DNA of 64,000 nt from Tetracentron sinense (lineage: Eukaryota; Streptophyta; Magnoliopsida; Trochodendrales; Trochodendraceae), in the NCBI GenBank assembly GCA_015143295.1, contig CM026556.1:23746547-23810546 (forward strand), in the 5' to 3' direction. The notes below the pieces were generated by a model. That model saw nothing but the letters and a program-made list of their open reading frames with translations, made no database searches and was not told the DNA's origin. This document shows positions 22,141 through 35,100 of the stretch, in pieces; position 1 is the stretch's first letter, and each line of letters starts with the position of its first letter. Made by a program: the position numbers and the translations under genes.

Positions 22141-25100
22141 GGTAGTTCGAAGTCCTATCTCCGTGCCATTTCCTCAAGCCTTAAAATCATCAAGAAAGTC
22201 AGATTGTCATACTGAAATCTTAGAAAGTCTTAGGCAAGTGAAAATAAATCTCCAACTTTTGCATGTTATCAAAAAAGTGCCCACTTATGCCAAGGTTTTA
22301 AAAGATTTGTGCACCATCAAAAGGAAGCATCATGTGAAGAAAACTGCTTTTCTCACAGAACAGGTAAGTGCTCTAATTCAACACAGGATTCCTCTCAAAT
22401 ATAAAGACCCTGGGTGCCCTATAATTTCTTGTATTATTGGGGACCATGATTTTGAACAAGCTTTGCTTGATCTTGGGGCAAGTGTTAACTTAATGCCCTA
22501 CTCATTTTATTTACAGCTTGGCCTAGGAGAAATACAACCCACTACAGTGGTGTTACAATTGGCTAACCGATTTGTAAGGAAACCGAGGGGGGTAATGGAG
22601 GATGTTTTAGTCCAGATAGATAAATTTTATTATCCTATTGATTTTCTTATCTTGGACACACAATCTGTGGTGAATGCTGACTCTAAAATCCCAATTATTC
22701 TTGGTAGACCTTTCTTTGCTACATCTAATGCTTTAATTAATTGCAGGAATGGATTAATGAAATTATCTTTTAGAAATATGACCCTAGAGGTTAATATTTT
22801 CAATATTGGTAAACAATTGCCGGGACATGATAAGTGCGAAACTACAAATTGGATCGAAGCAGTTGTGCAAGAAGAATTCGAATCACCAAATTCGTCTAAC
22901 TCTCTTGAAACTCTTTTTGCTAATTCTCAAATTGATATTAATTCTTTCGATAAAAATGAGCTTGCTGAAATTTGTGTTTTATTTAATGCACAGGTTCTAG
23001 GGACAAAAGGTTGGCAACCACGATTTGAGGAGTTACCTAAGGAAAAGCCAAAGTCTCTACCCTCCAGTGTTGAAGTGCCAAATCTAGAGCTTAAGAAACT
23101 GCCAAATGGTTTGAAACATGCCTTTTTAAGCCCAGGTGATACCTTCCCTGTTGTAATTTCTTCTGTATTATCTGAATTTCAGAAAGGTAAATTGCTGAAA
23201 ATTTTAAATGACCATAAATCTGCTATTGGGTGGACTATAACAGATATTAAGGGAATAAGCCCTTTAGTATGCACCCACAAGATAAATCTTGAAGAAGAGG
23301 CTAAGGCTTCTAGAGACCCCCAGCGCAGACTAAACCCAACTATGAAAGAAGTTGTAAAATCTGAAGTTTTAAAACTATTGGATGCGGGTATTATTTACTC
23401 AATTGCCGATAGTAAATGGGTTAGTCCTACGCAGGTGGTACCTAAAAATTCAGGAGTCACTGTTGTGCAGAATGAGCTTGGAGAGCTAGTCCCTACTAAA
23501 TTAGTGACCGGGTGGCGAATGTGCATTGACTATAGAAAATTAAATACTACATCCCGAAAAGATCACTTTCCCTTACCCTTCATTGACCAAATATTGGAGA
23601 GGGTGGCTGGGCATTCTTTCTATTGCTTTTTAGATGGATATTCTGGTTATTATCAAATTGAAATTGCCTTAGAGGACCAGAATAAGACCACTTTCCTTGT
23701 CCTTTTGGCACTTATGCATTTCGAAGGATGCCATTTGGACTATGCAATGCCCCAGCTACTTTTCAAAGATGCATGATGAGCATGTTTAGTGATATGGTAG
23801 AAGATTGTATGGAAGTCTTCATGGATGACCTTACAGTCTTTGGAGATTCTTTTGATGCTTGTCTGCTTAATTTAAAAAGAGTATTGATTAGGTGTGAAGA
23901 AAAGAACCTTGTACTTAATTGGGAGAAATGTCATTTTATGGTATCTTTTGGAATTGTTTTAGGCCACATTGTCTCTTCTAAGGGGATAGAAGTAGACAAA
24001 TCAAAAATTGAATTAATACAAAATTTACCCACCCCCAAGACCGTGAAAGATGTGAGATCTTTTCTTGGTCATGCTGGTTTTTACAGGAGATTTATACAAG
24101 ACTTCAGTCTTAGTTCTAGACCTTTATGTAGTCTCCTTCTCAACGATGCTCCCTTTGACTGGACTAAAGCGTGCCAAGAAGCCTTTACAAAGTTAATTGG
24201 TAAACTTACGTCTGCTCCCATCATGCAACCACCAGATTGGAATCTTCCATTTGAAATTATGTGTGATGCTAGTGATTATGCTGTGGGAGCAGTTTTAGGA
24301 CAGCGGAGAGATAAGAAACCATGTGTGATCTACTATGCTAGTAGACCCTTAACAGTGCTCAAATGAATTATACAACAACTGAAAAGGAGTTGCTAGCTGT
24401 AGTATTTGCTTTAGATAAATTTCGTGCCTATTTGATTGGTTCGCCTATTTGTATCTTTACGGACCACGCAGCGCTTAAGTACCTTCTTACAAAGAAGGAT
24501 ACTAAAGCACGACTCATTAGGTGGATTTTATTATTGCAGGAGTTTGATATCACAATTAAGGATAAAAAGGGTGTGGAGAATGTAGTGGCTGATCACCTAT
24601 CAAGACTTGTTTGTGAAAATAATCAGGAAACAATGCCTATTCATGATGATTTTCCAGATGAACATTTATTTTCTATCTCTGAACTGCCATGGTACGCTGA
24701 TATTGTTAATTATCTTTCTGCAGGAGAGATCCCATTGAATTGGAACACCTAGGATAAACGCAAATTTTTGGTTGAGGTGCGCAATTTTTATTGGGATGAT
24801 CCCTATTTGTTCAAATATTGCCCTGACCAAATTATGAGGAGGTGTGTTCCTAATGAAGAATTTATGAGTGTCTTAAACTTTTGTCATTTTGAGGCATGTG
24901 GTGGGCACTTTTCTATGAAAAAGACTGCTGCCAAAATTTTGCAGTGTGGATTTTATTGGCCCACCCTCTTTAAAGACACTGATAAATTCTGTAGTTCTTG
25001 TGATAGATGCCAGAAGTTAGGGGCAATTTCTTGCCGGAATATGATGCCCCTAAACCCCATTCTAGTAATTGAAAATTTTGATTGTTAGGGTATTGACTTT

Positions 25101-25961
25101 ATGGGCCCTTTGTATATTTTGGTTGGTGTGGAATATGTGTCTAAGTGGGTTGAGGCCGTGGCTTGCAAATCCAATGATAATAGGACTGTTATTAAATTCT
25201 TAAAAGAACATATTTTGTCCAGATTCGGGATGCCACGTGCCATCATTAGTGATCAAGGCACCCACTTTTGTAATAGACCTTTTGAGACCTTAATGAAAAA
25301 GTATGAAATTGTTCATAAAGTTTCCACCTCTTACCACCCCCAGACAAGTGGCCAAGTGGAACTTGCCAATAGGGAGATAAAACAAATTCTTGAAAAGACG
25401 GTTAATCCCGACCGTAAGGATTGGTCTTTACGACTAACCGACGCGCTTTGGGCATACCGTACTGCTTATAAGTCTCCCATTGGTATGCCCCCCTATAGGC
25501 TTGTTTTTGGAAAGCCTTGCCACTTGCCTGTGGAACTTGAACATAAAGCTTTTTGGGCTATTAAAGCCTTCAATTTTGAATTGGGTGAGGTCGGAAAGTT
25601 ATGAAAATTCCAATTAACTGAATTGGAGGAGCTTAGAAATGACTCTTATGAGAGCTCTAGAATCTACAAGCACAAGATGAAGGTTTTTCATGATAAAAGA
25701 ATTTTGCGAAAATATTTTGAACCGAATCAAAAAGTGTACTTGTATGATTCTAGACTCCATAAGCATCCGGGAAAACTAAGGTCTAGATGGTATGGCCCCG
25801 TCGTGGTTAAAAGAGTATTTGATCACGGGGCTGTTGAGGTAGAAGACCCTCGAGATGGCAGAATTTTTAAAGTCAATGGCCACAAACTCAAGCCTACTCT
25901 CGAGAGGCTTCTACCCGAAGAAGTAATTACCCCTCTTGTGGATCCCGTTTACCGGGATTGA
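22141..25961 (+). pseudogene. Athila pol (protease, RT, RNase H, integrase)
   Basis: The order is protease (DLGASVNLMPYSF at about 22470), RT (WRMCIDYRKLN, then FMDDLTVFGD at about 23818-23850 with both catalytic Asp), RNase H (CDASDYAVGAVLGQ, TDHAALKYLL), integrase HHCC (H...GGHFSMKK...CSSCDRCQKLG), and DDE residues ([22 protein letters not shown]). A C-terminal GPVVVKRVFDHGAVEVEDP segment ends at 25959. Breaks: one-base losses near 23694 (inside RT) and 24349 (inside RNase H); TAG at 24750-24752 and 25086-25088; TGA at 25602-25604; and a short deletion right after GIDFMGP in the integrase core. Inactive. Confidence 0.9.
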
Positions 25962-27637
25962 CTTATCTTTGTGAGTCTCCGCATCTTTGTATATTAGTTT
26001 TTTTTGTTTGTTTGAGCTCACCTTGCAGGTTCCCACTATTAGACATTCACTCATATTCTCAGGTGCTATCTACCCTTCCATGTGCCCCTTTTCCTTATCT
26101 TTTATTTCATTTATAGAACATTGAGGACAATGTCTGATTTAGGTTGGGGGGGGGGGGATGATAGTCAAATCTCAATCAAATATCTTTGTTATATCTTTTT
26201 GCATGAATTGTGGCTTGACTGTTGAGCATGAAAATAGGGAGTTTTAATTAATCTCAATCAAATATCTTTGTTATATCTTTTTGCATGAATTGTGGCTTGA
26301 CTGTTGAACATGAAAATAAGGAGTTTTAATTGAGTCATCTAGATTATTCTTGTCATCTGTTATGAGCAAACTCAAATTTTCTTGTGCACGTAAGCCATAG
26401 TGGATGTTGGTTGTTAAACTCATACTTTAAGAAGACATATCAGATTTCAGCTAAGACCTATAACACCTGTGAGTTTTTGAGCCATTCTCGTCTTTGGGAG
26501 CGATTATTGTTATTATTCAGTGTTTTTATTCATGTGGCATTATTCCCTTGTTAGATCTCATTATTTTCTTCACTTGGTTGTCCATTGGAAATGTCATTAC
26601 ATGGGTTGTGGTTAGTTTGGTTGAATTACCTAAGAAATGATAAAGGTCAGTGTAGAAAGTTTGAGCCTTTCAAGCCAACCCTTATCATTAACAATAAGAG
26701 CCACTTTGAGCCTAAAAGAAGCCTTTCTTGAGAAAACCACATGATCCTACCCACTCCACATTGGAGTTGAGCCTATTTTATACATTCCATTACCCTTTAA
26801 ACTAGAGTTTATGCTAGGGATGATAGTTTTGTGGTATTGGAAATTCAAAAAAAAAAAAAAAGGGACTGCAAATTCAGGTCATGGAAAATTCAGTTGGGAT
26901 AATGCTGTTCAAAAAATTTTTGTGGGGATAATGTTGTTCAATCCAAAAAAAAAAAAAAAAAGTGTGTTGACAAAGTAGAAATACAAGTTTTGTTCTACAA
27001 TGGAAAAAATCAGAAAAAGAGAAGAATAAAGAGGGAAATTCTGAATTGGAAAAGAAGAAGAAACTTATGGATGTTTGTTTCACAATGAAGATGTATCAAT
27101 ATTCCTAGCATAAACCTGGTTTTGTTGATTATCCTTATTCCTTCTTTCTTATAAACCCTACCATTTAGCCCCATTACAACCTCTGTTACTGACCTTTTGA
27201 TCATAGGTGGGTTTGTGGTGTGAATGGAGGAATTCCCAATGGATGACATCCCTTCCATGAGATCTTCTTATTATTTGTTTTGGCTCTTGCATTCTATTTT
27301 TCATATGATTGAGAGAAGGCCCATAAATCTCTGAGTGCATTATTCTGAGTGATTTAAAATTCTTGTGAGATTTGTTGTCAAAGCTTTTATCTAGATATCT
27401 ATCTTATTCGTATGTGTTTTGGGTTTGTTGGCAAGAATGGTTATGAGCTTAGCACACACACAAATTTTGAGTTTGCTTATTGATGGAGAAACTTGGATGT
27501 TGTGGTGAATTTCTTGCAAAACCCTTATCTGAATGATTCGAATGTTGTAGCCTATATTCATGAAGATCGATTGGTTAAGTGATTTGCTTGAGAGTTGATT
27601 TATTGCTAGGGACTAGCAATATTCAGGTTGGGGGGTG
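25962..27637 (+). other. Athila 3' non-coding region with tandem duplication
   Basis: It holds the inverted repeat ACATTGAGGACAATGT (26118-26133) followed by a G-run (about 26145-26157), a pair I associate with Athila-like elements. An 82 bp tandem duplication lies at 26169-26250 and 26251-26332 (unit starting ATCTCAATCAAATATC), nearly identical. Two A-runs are at about 26848-26862 and 26945-26960. The purine tract GGTTGGGGGGTG abuts the 3' LTR (27625-27637) and is the likely polypurine primer. No envelope-like gene is seen. Confidence 0.7.
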
Positions 27638-29001
27638 TGATGAGTGTGCAAAAGTACACTAAAAACCAGTTATTTCATAACCCTTTAAAGCCTCTTTTAG
27701 TCTGAATCCTTGATTTAAAGCCTATATTCTAAACTTGTTTCCCCAATTATTGATTGCAAATTCTAATCATTTTCTATGACATTTTATGTAGGGAATTCGA
27801 GTAAAGAAGCCTCGTGGAAATCAACAAAAAGTAAAGAAGAAAAAAGATGAAAAAATAGGCAAAACAGGCAAAACGGCGATCTGGGCGATCGATCGGATCG
27901 CCGATCGATCGGTCAGAATCATCGATCGATTGGAAGGCGGTGATTTTTTTTTCAAATTTTTGCGATTGAAGGCCCGATCGATCGGCACCCTTGCCCGATC
28001 GATCGGTGGTTGCGGGACTAGTGTTTTTGGCCGCGAATTGACTATTTTGAGCGAGATTTTGTATTGGGAACTTTCCCTTTTTGCTTAGTTTCATTCTTCT
28101 TCTTCCCTTTTAGTTATTTAAACTCATAGAGAAGTATGGAAAAGGGCTCTGAACCTCTGACCCTGGAATCATCTCTCTTCCCTTATTGTTTTAGTTTTTC
28201 TCTTTGTATGGATTGCTAAATCCCCAGCCTTGGCTAGGGTGAAATTCTCTTGATGAGGTAATGTTAGCTTGAGTTAATCCAATTATTATTTTTAACGTCT
28301 ATGATTTCTATGTTAGTTGTTCTTCTTATTTGATCTCTTTCAATTGAATCTCTAGGATTTAAACCTTTTCACGAGTTCAGTCAGGGTGGAATTCTCTTGA
28401 TGAGGTAATGTTAGCCTGAGTTAATCCAATTATTGTTTTTAACGTCTATGATTTCTATGTTAGTTCTTCTTCTTATTTGATCTCTTTCAATTGAATCTCT
28501 AGGATTTAAACCTTTTCACGAGTTCAGTCAGGCTTTTCTCGTAGTTAAGTGACAATTCTTGATTTCTCAAACAAAAAACCTTCATCTTAACGGACATTAT
28601 TCTTTGCTGCGGTATTGCCTCCGGGTATATCGTCGTCCTCGAGTTTTTCCGATAAAGTGCGGGCTTGGGTTAAAATTTGTTTTGAATAATTGACTAGAAA
28701 TCTATTTTAACTTTTTATTATAATCTGAATTTCTAAAATATTCCGATTGAGGGTTTGGGATGTGAAACCCTCAATTGAGTTATACTTTGGACAATCAAAT
28801 TGACATTACACCATTAAGGGGACGAAACCTGATGCCTTGGTGCTTTTTCTCACTGATATCTTCCTTAATTTAGTTAAACATTTCCTACCAAAGATCCTAC
28901 AACCCTCTTCTCCATTATTGTTCCTTATCTTCACTGCTCTCTGTGGTTCGACAACCCCCTTTACTGTACTGCAAAGTACCGCGTATCTTTAAGCGACATC
29001 A
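27638..29001 (+). repeat. Athila 3' LTR (1364 bp)
   Basis: Starts TGATGAGTGTGCAAAAG and ends AAGCGACATCA. It lacks the 80 bp duplication of the 5' LTR but has its own ~146 bp tandem duplication (units at about 28240-28385 and 28386-28531, starting at GGGTGAAATTC / GGGTGGAATTC). Only scattered substitutions separate the two LTRs, so insertion was fairly recent. Confidence 0.92.
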
Positions 29002-29229
29002 CCTCTTTCACTTGAAATAACCTGGTTTTTTTTTTTTTTTAAATGGACCATAGGAGTGATTGAATCATAACGAATGAAGGACATATTAATGATGATGGAA
29101 AATTGAGTAAGGATGCTTCATAACTCCTTCTCATTACCTTTTCGGTGCATGAATAACTTTCAAGTATCTACTTCATGAGTCTTACTTAAACATTGATTTT
29201 TATGTGCTACTTGTGGTTGAAGATGCCCA

Positions 29230-29605
29230 AATCTGGAGGAAGATGAGAGACTTTCTTTTGATGTACATGGCTACAGGTTGCTCCTCTTGGAACTCATAAC
29301 CGGACAGAGAGGCCTTGGTTTTCATCCCCATGGAGAGGGTCAGACCTTGGTAGATTGTGAAATAATTCTACCAATGAAGCTATTAATGATGATGGAAATG
29401 ACAGTAGAAATACTACTTTTTTGTTTGCCTTAGTACCTCATTGAAGCATTTATTTGTGAAACATAGGCATTGCCACTCCTAGAAAATGGTTCCCTGAGCC
29501 AAGTGATGGATCCCAGGATGATGGATATTGTTGATACTAAGGAAGTCCATCACATGGCATGTGCGGCATTGCTCTGTCTGAAGAATGATTCTGGAAACAG
29601 GCATG
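29230..29605 (+). pseudogene. Captured receptor-like kinase fragment (kinase C-lobe, two exons)
   Basis: Exon-like piece 1 (29230-29358) reads FDVHGYRLLLLELITGQRGL and continues to TLVDC. Piece 2 (29467-29605) reads ALPLLENGSLSQVMDPRM and then EVHHMACAALLCLKND. This is the kinase subdomain IX-XI region of plant receptor-like cytoplasmic/PERK-type kinases (normal core DVYxFGVxLLELITG; here DVHGYRLLLLELITG). About 108 bp between them ends in a ...ATAG acceptor and looks like the original intron, so genomic DNA rather than a processed transcript was captured. It lies inside the TNPA intron, plus strand, antisense to the CACTA genes. Confidence 0.75.
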
Positions 29606-30112
29606 TTATCATCTAATCAGAACTTCAACATACTTATCTATTCCAACATTATAACTAAAATAAACTTAGCAAACTTACATGAATCTCAACAAAATGAAAC
29701 AATCCAAAATAAACTCAATGTACGAAAATTGCAAGAATCTTCTCTTTCTACAATTTTCAGTTGTAAGCAATCTAATCTAGAACTTACAATCTAAAAAAGC
29801 AAATCAGTATTTGTCATATTCCATTTGGGGGAAGTTTAACAACTTCTATGAGAACATACAAATCAAATATGCAACTGGGTGTTTCTCAGTTCTCAATTCT
29901 TAGCAGTTTTATAAACTTCTTAAAGAACCCATAAACCCAAAAAATAGAAAAAAAATAGAATTGGCATTTATTCGTTCTTCAAAGAGAATTGGCACTAACA
30001 GACTCAAATTTTTAAGTTTAGGGAGTTTTTTCGTGCATTGCTTAAAAGAATTATATTATTTTTGGAGTTATATAGATTATAATTTTAGTTTACAAAATAG
30101 AATGCTACATAC
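29606..30112. other. TNPA intron sequence, no feature
   Basis: A/T-rich. No gene or repeat recognised between the kinase fragment and TNPA exon 3. Confidence 0.3.
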
Positions 30113-30924
30113 CGCAGCAGCCCTATACTGGGCGAAACTCCGCGTCCCTGCCGTGTGGGAGGTACGAAGCTGCGATCTATTCTCCTTGTTTCTCCTACTC
30201 ATAGCCTACAGTTAGTTAAGAACATCAAATATTAATATGATATGCATACTGAGTGTCAAGGAGATATAAACAGCATACATTAATATGATATACCTTCGCA
30301 GCGTCAGTACGCCGATGGACCACCAACTCTCTCCATTGCAATGGGATGGCCCGATGATCGACAATCGTCATCTGCTCATCTAGTGAGAGATGTGGTCTGT
30401 GCCATTTAGCAATTAGCTTATCCTTCCAACTCTTCCACAGCACATCACATTTGTTATCCACCCACGTCATCAACTCCTCTCTTGGGGGGAGGTCGAATAC
30501 TGTCTACATCAAGTGGGTTGATTAGAATACCAATAGAAATGACATTCATGGTTATGTATATTGAATATATGGCATAATATTATCCAGAAAGATTTGAAAA
30601 CAAAAAGTTAATAGCTACTCAAAAGGTTTCTACTTAAAACAAAATTTCTAAATTTTTCTCTATATAAATTAAACTTCTGTGTTACCAGTATTCGATCCAT
30701 CACCCCCTGCTTCACCGAGTCGGGAATTAGCCACCAGTCCGTGTAATTGATGGGGAGAATATCCCCATCCTTCACCAATATGCCTATAAACCGTGACAGT
30801 TTTCCCGCTTCATCCCCGGTGGGCTGTCCTACATTGTTAATCGGCACTAAGATGCGGGGCTGGCCAGGTGATGGTGGTGGAATGGCCTTCTTCGGACCCC
30901 TGGTCCGTCTGTGTGGTGGAATAC

Positions 30925-32118
30925 CTAAACATAGTAAACAAATTAAATCTGATTAGATTTACACAAGTTAACTACAGTTAAAAGGCGACAGGACCTTTTC
31001 CTATTCGTATGCAGCCCTGTATAAAACCTGTGAGAGTGATATGAGAAAAACAATTTAATCAACATCAATAATGGCGATAATATACATAACATGTAAACAA
31101 TCAAGTATTACAAATAAAGTGCTAATAGTGACAGAATTGCTTTAACTACTCGGAACTCTGATTAAGGAGTTTGGTTAAATTTTATTTTCTCCCAAAACTA
31201 AGGGTAGATGTTGAGCCTTAAGGCCTAGTGAATTTTAACTACAGTTAAAAGGGGTTAAAAGGGTACACATGGCAAATAAAGAGGGTTCAAGACGCCTCCT
31301 TGCGCTCCACCAACGAGGAGGTGACTGTTTTCTTATAAAGTATAAACTCCAAAGTCCCTTTATTTGCTTTTTTTGGTATCCCTTTTTTTGTTTCACTCAC
31401 TCAGAAAAACCTCTCTGCTCCAACCCAGCCCCAGCTCATGTTCGTGGCTGCTCAGACCACTTGATAAACTCATTGGTAAGCTCTCTCTCTCTCTCTCAAT
31501 CCTTTCCATATGTAATGGAGATAGGATCTTGAACATTTAAACACTGCCTTATCTATAAATGAGAATTATTTTGCAGTAATGGAGATGGTGCTTTAGGGAA
31601 GATCAAAAAACTAATGCACCATATTTGCAATGTTTTTATACAAGTAAACTCCAAAGCTCATGTCATTTGAAGATGCACCAGAAAACCCTGTGCTTAGGAA
31701 CCCAGCATTGCCTTTCCACCCATTTGGGAATGGAGCCTTTGGAAACCCATTCTTGGAATCTCACCCGTAGCTAAGAAGGAACATTGCTAGGATATCCACG
31801 TGTCCCTTTTCACACCCCTTAACTGCTTAGCACTTTATTTGACTATAACTAGTTATAGGCGGTGTTACCACTTCAAATGTAGAATCACATAAAATGCATA
31901 TGGTCGCTGTAAACCTAAACCCATTGTTTTCATTTTATGTTTAATGCTTCCTCTGTTTATTTATTTATTATCGACTTTGAATAAATTAGGCAACAAGAGA
32001 GAGAGCAAAGTAGATATATGTTACAAGAAAAATACTCATCGGAGCAGTTCTCTGCACTAATACAAGATCAGAAGTTTTAGTTCAACTGATAATAAGAAGC
32101 ACTATTACAAGTTACATC
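30925..32118. other. Spacer between TNPA-like and TNP2-like genes
   Basis: It contains MITE-arm-like words (AGTTAAAAGGGGTTAAAAGG at about 31235-31260 and CCACGTGTCCCTTTTCACAC at about 31796-31815), a gene-leader-like stretch with a (CT)n tract at about 31482-31497, and the short coding-like piece listed separately. No full gene. Confidence 0.4.
31660..31770 (+). other. Short coding-like fragment of unknown origin
   Basis: A 36-codon frame from ATG (31660) to TAG (31768) has non-random composition: MSFEDAPENPVLRNPALPFH, then PFGNGAFGNPFLE. It is preceded by a leader-like region with a possible GT...AG intron (GTAAGCTCTCTC near 31475, TTTTGCAG near 31576). I do not recognise the protein. Given two other captured kinase fragments nearby, another captured host exon is plausible, but an accident of composition is not excluded. 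Confidence 0.35.
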
Positions 32119-35100
32119 TTAAACATGTATATCACTATCTTCGGGATTCTCATCAGACTCAGACGTCTTGGGTTGGTTGATGATTAAAGGTACATCAACA
32201 GTTGTCCCAATAATATTTGTCCTTAGATCGGTAATCTGATCGACATCAACACCAAGATCTTCCAAATGTGTGATGCTTGGTTGATCCGTCTCGGGGCATG
32301 ACTCTCTCATATTTGAATAAATTCCATCTTGCATGTCGAAGAAGTCTCTGGGTTTAATTTGAATAGCAACGTGCTAATCCTTTTCTACTGGGTCCTCGAC
32401 ATAAAAGACTTGCATTGCTTGAGTGGCTATCACATAAGGTTCATCTGTATTTAGCAAGCGTCCAAGATTAATAAGCGTAAATTTAAACTTGTCTTGCTTG
32501 ACACCCCTGCCTTCGGCCATACCATCAACCCAATCGCACTTGAATAACATGACCTTTCTCCCACCATAATAGTCAAGCTCAACGATTTCTTGCAAAACGC
32601 CGTAGTAAGTAACATCACTTGTCCGTGATGACGTGTCCTTCACAGATTCAAATCTTGTAGTCTGTGCAGTAATGACCATGCCGCTATTTGAGGTCTTCTT
32701 CTTACTGTCAATTGTTTTTGTTCGAAACCTGAACCCATTAACGGAGAACCTCTGATATTTTCTTGTAATCTTCGAAGGACCACGTGCTAGCCATATTAGA
32801 TCTTCACGTAAATGGTCTGGAATTCCACGAATCAACATAGAAACCTGTTTGTGTTTATCGAACATGTTTTGTTAAATTACATTATACATTAATAACTGTC
32901 AAGATATTTTACCTGTTTATCCTATGTGACATGGTGATTAGACTGAAACTTACATTTGACAAGAACCATCTGGTGAACGCATCATTGTGGATGCGCTCAA
33001 TGTCAATTTGTCATCTGTCGCAATTTTCTCGTGTTACCTCATCCAAATGCTTCCTGAATTGTAATGAGGTAATCATACCATCTATTGATTAATACAAAAA
33101 TTGCTATTAAAAGATAAATAATGCATAAAGTGTCCTTACAAAATAAATGGGGCTACTTCAGGGCAGTTGAATAGCACATAATGATGCAACTACGTGGAGG
33201 ACTCATAGGATAAATGTATCGTGTCCTCCTTTCCCAAAGCACGCCCAGGTCTAGAAAAAATGGGCAGTCCTTCATATGTTGCAGTGCTCTGGTCATCATA
33301 ATTTCTGAGCACTCGATTGGACTTTGTTTCAACATCGTCCAAATACCTTAAACAAAATGTGAGACATTCTTCAGCAATGTATCCCTCGGCAATAGAACCT
33401 TCAGGTCTACTTCTATTACGTACGTAAGACTTCAAGGTATGCAGGTATCTATTACAGGGAAAAAAGTGTGATTAATTAGTTAAGTCTCTAACATTAAACA
33501 ATTAACAGTGAATATATTATATACGTTGCACTTACCGCTCAATCGAGTACATCCATCGGTAATTTACAGGACCTGCAACCCTTGCCTCGCTGGCCAAATG
33601 GATGGCCAAATGCACCATTATGTCAAAAAAAGAAGGGGGAAATATTCTCTCGAGATGGCACAATATAATTGCACTGTGACCCTCAAGTTTAGTGAAGTCA
33701 TCTACTGTGCCAACCTTTGTGCATAATTCTCTAAAAAAAGCACATAACTCAATCAACATGCCACTCACATCCTGGGGAAGTGATCTCCGAACTGCCAAAG
33801 GAAAACGTTGGTGCATTAATATATGGCAGTCGTGGCTCTTCAGGCCACTAATTTTGCGCTCCTTCAAATTCACGCACTGTGAAATGTTGGCTGCATAACC
33901 ATCCGGGACCTTAACATTTGCCAGTACCTTACAAAACAAAGTTTTTTCTTCTGGCGACATCATGAAGCATGCCGCGGGCAAATAAGTCCATTGGCCTACT
34001 ATATGTGGATGAAGAGTAGGCCTAATTCCAATCTCTTTTAAGTCAAAACGAGCCTTCAAGCTATGCTTTGAGTTTCCTTCAATGTTCAATAACGTGCCCA
34101 CAATGCTGTCACATATGTTCTTCTCAATATGCATCACATCCAAATTATGACGTATTAATAGGTGTTCCCAGTACGGTAAACTGAAAAAAAATACTCACTT
34201 TCTTCCAACCAATATACTCTACTATCCTGACGTGGTCTTTTTTTTCGTGATATGTTCAAATCATGCTTGCCAAGTATGACGTTTAGACCGACCATTTGCT
34301 CAAACAACTCAGACCCTGTGTGTGAAATTGGAGCAGTTCGTGATTCCATATTTCCATCAAAAGAATGTTTGATCTTGCGATATCTATGAGTAGCCCCCAA
34401 GAATCGACGATGACCCATATAACAAAACTTACGCCCGTGTTTCAGGTATTGAGAACAAGTGTCTTGGTTGTAATGGGGACAGACATAACGACCCTTGGTA
34501 CTCCATCCTGACAAGTTCGGACATGCAGGGTAGTCATTTATTGTCCACAACAAGGCTGCCTTCATTTGAAAGTTTTGTCTTAGTGATGCATCGTAAGTGC
34601 AAGTACCGTCATTCCACAATTCAGTTAATTCATCTACCAATGGTTGTAAGTATACGTCAATATCATTTCCGGGAGCACGGGGACCAGGAATAAGTAAAGA
34701 CATCATCACAAATGGTTGTTTCATGCACATCCAAGGAGGCAAATTGTATGGGATCAAAACAACAGGCCAAGTGCTATATGCGATACTCATTTGCCCGAAT
34801 GGGTTGAAACCATCGCTTGCTAACCCAAGCCTGAGATTGCGGGGCTCTGAGGAAAAGTCCAGGTACTTTTCATCAAGGTGTCGCCAGGCTTCAGAGTCAG
34901 TTGGATGCCTTAACACTCCATCCTTAGTGTGGCCCTCTGCATGCCATCTCATGGAGGAAGCTGTCTTGTTTGACATGTAAATTCTCTGTAGTCTAGGTTT
35001 GAGTGGAAAGTGGCGCAAAATCTTAGCAGGTATTTTGTGTTCCATCTTAGATGACGGAGGGGCTGAACCGTCATCTGAGTCTATCCATCGTGAACTACCA

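Larger units (their letters stand above)
19096..29001 (+). mobile_element. Complete Athila-type Ty3/gypsy retrotransposon, 9.9 kb
   Basis: It has two LTRs (19096-20413 and 27638-29001), each TG...CA ended, and a 5 bp target duplication CCTCT at 19091-19095 and 29002-29006. A primer-binding site TGGCGCCGTTGCCGGGGA matching plant tRNA-Asp, typical of Athila, follows the left LTR. Gag and pol are present with the Athila-type DLGASVN protease motif. A long non-coding 3' region precedes the 3' LTR, and I see no envelope-like ORF in it. It is inserted in the TNPA intron of the CACTA element. At least four stops and two frameshifts make it non-autonomous. Confidence 0.93.
17407..30924 (-). pseudogene. 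TNPA-like (Transposase_24) gene of the CACTA element, split by Athila
   Basis: Visible exons on the minus strand are 30924-30686, 30503-30294, 30205-30113, 17991-17884 and 17793-17407. Junctions from exon 1 to exon 5 are all phase 0 with GT/AG sites. The product has the Transposase_24 layout: a basic PRILVPINNVGQP lead, GILVKDGDILPINYTDWW, LPPREELMTWVDNKCDVLW, NKENRSQLRTSHTAGTRSFA, HVRRDGTFVDQASADIY, then LVSQHPEGTTSS and EVFTQVMGPDTHGRVRTYG. A TAG at 17572-17574 interrupts exon 5; coding-like sequence continues to a TGA at 17407-17409. The 5' exon before 30924 was not identified. The intron between exons 3 and 4 (17992-30112) holds the Athila element and a captured kinase fragment. In En/Spm this protein binds the subterminal motifs. 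Confidence 0.8.

Noticed and set aside
34597..34980. 127-codon plus-strand frame
   Set aside because: Antisense shadow of the TNP2 transposase core.
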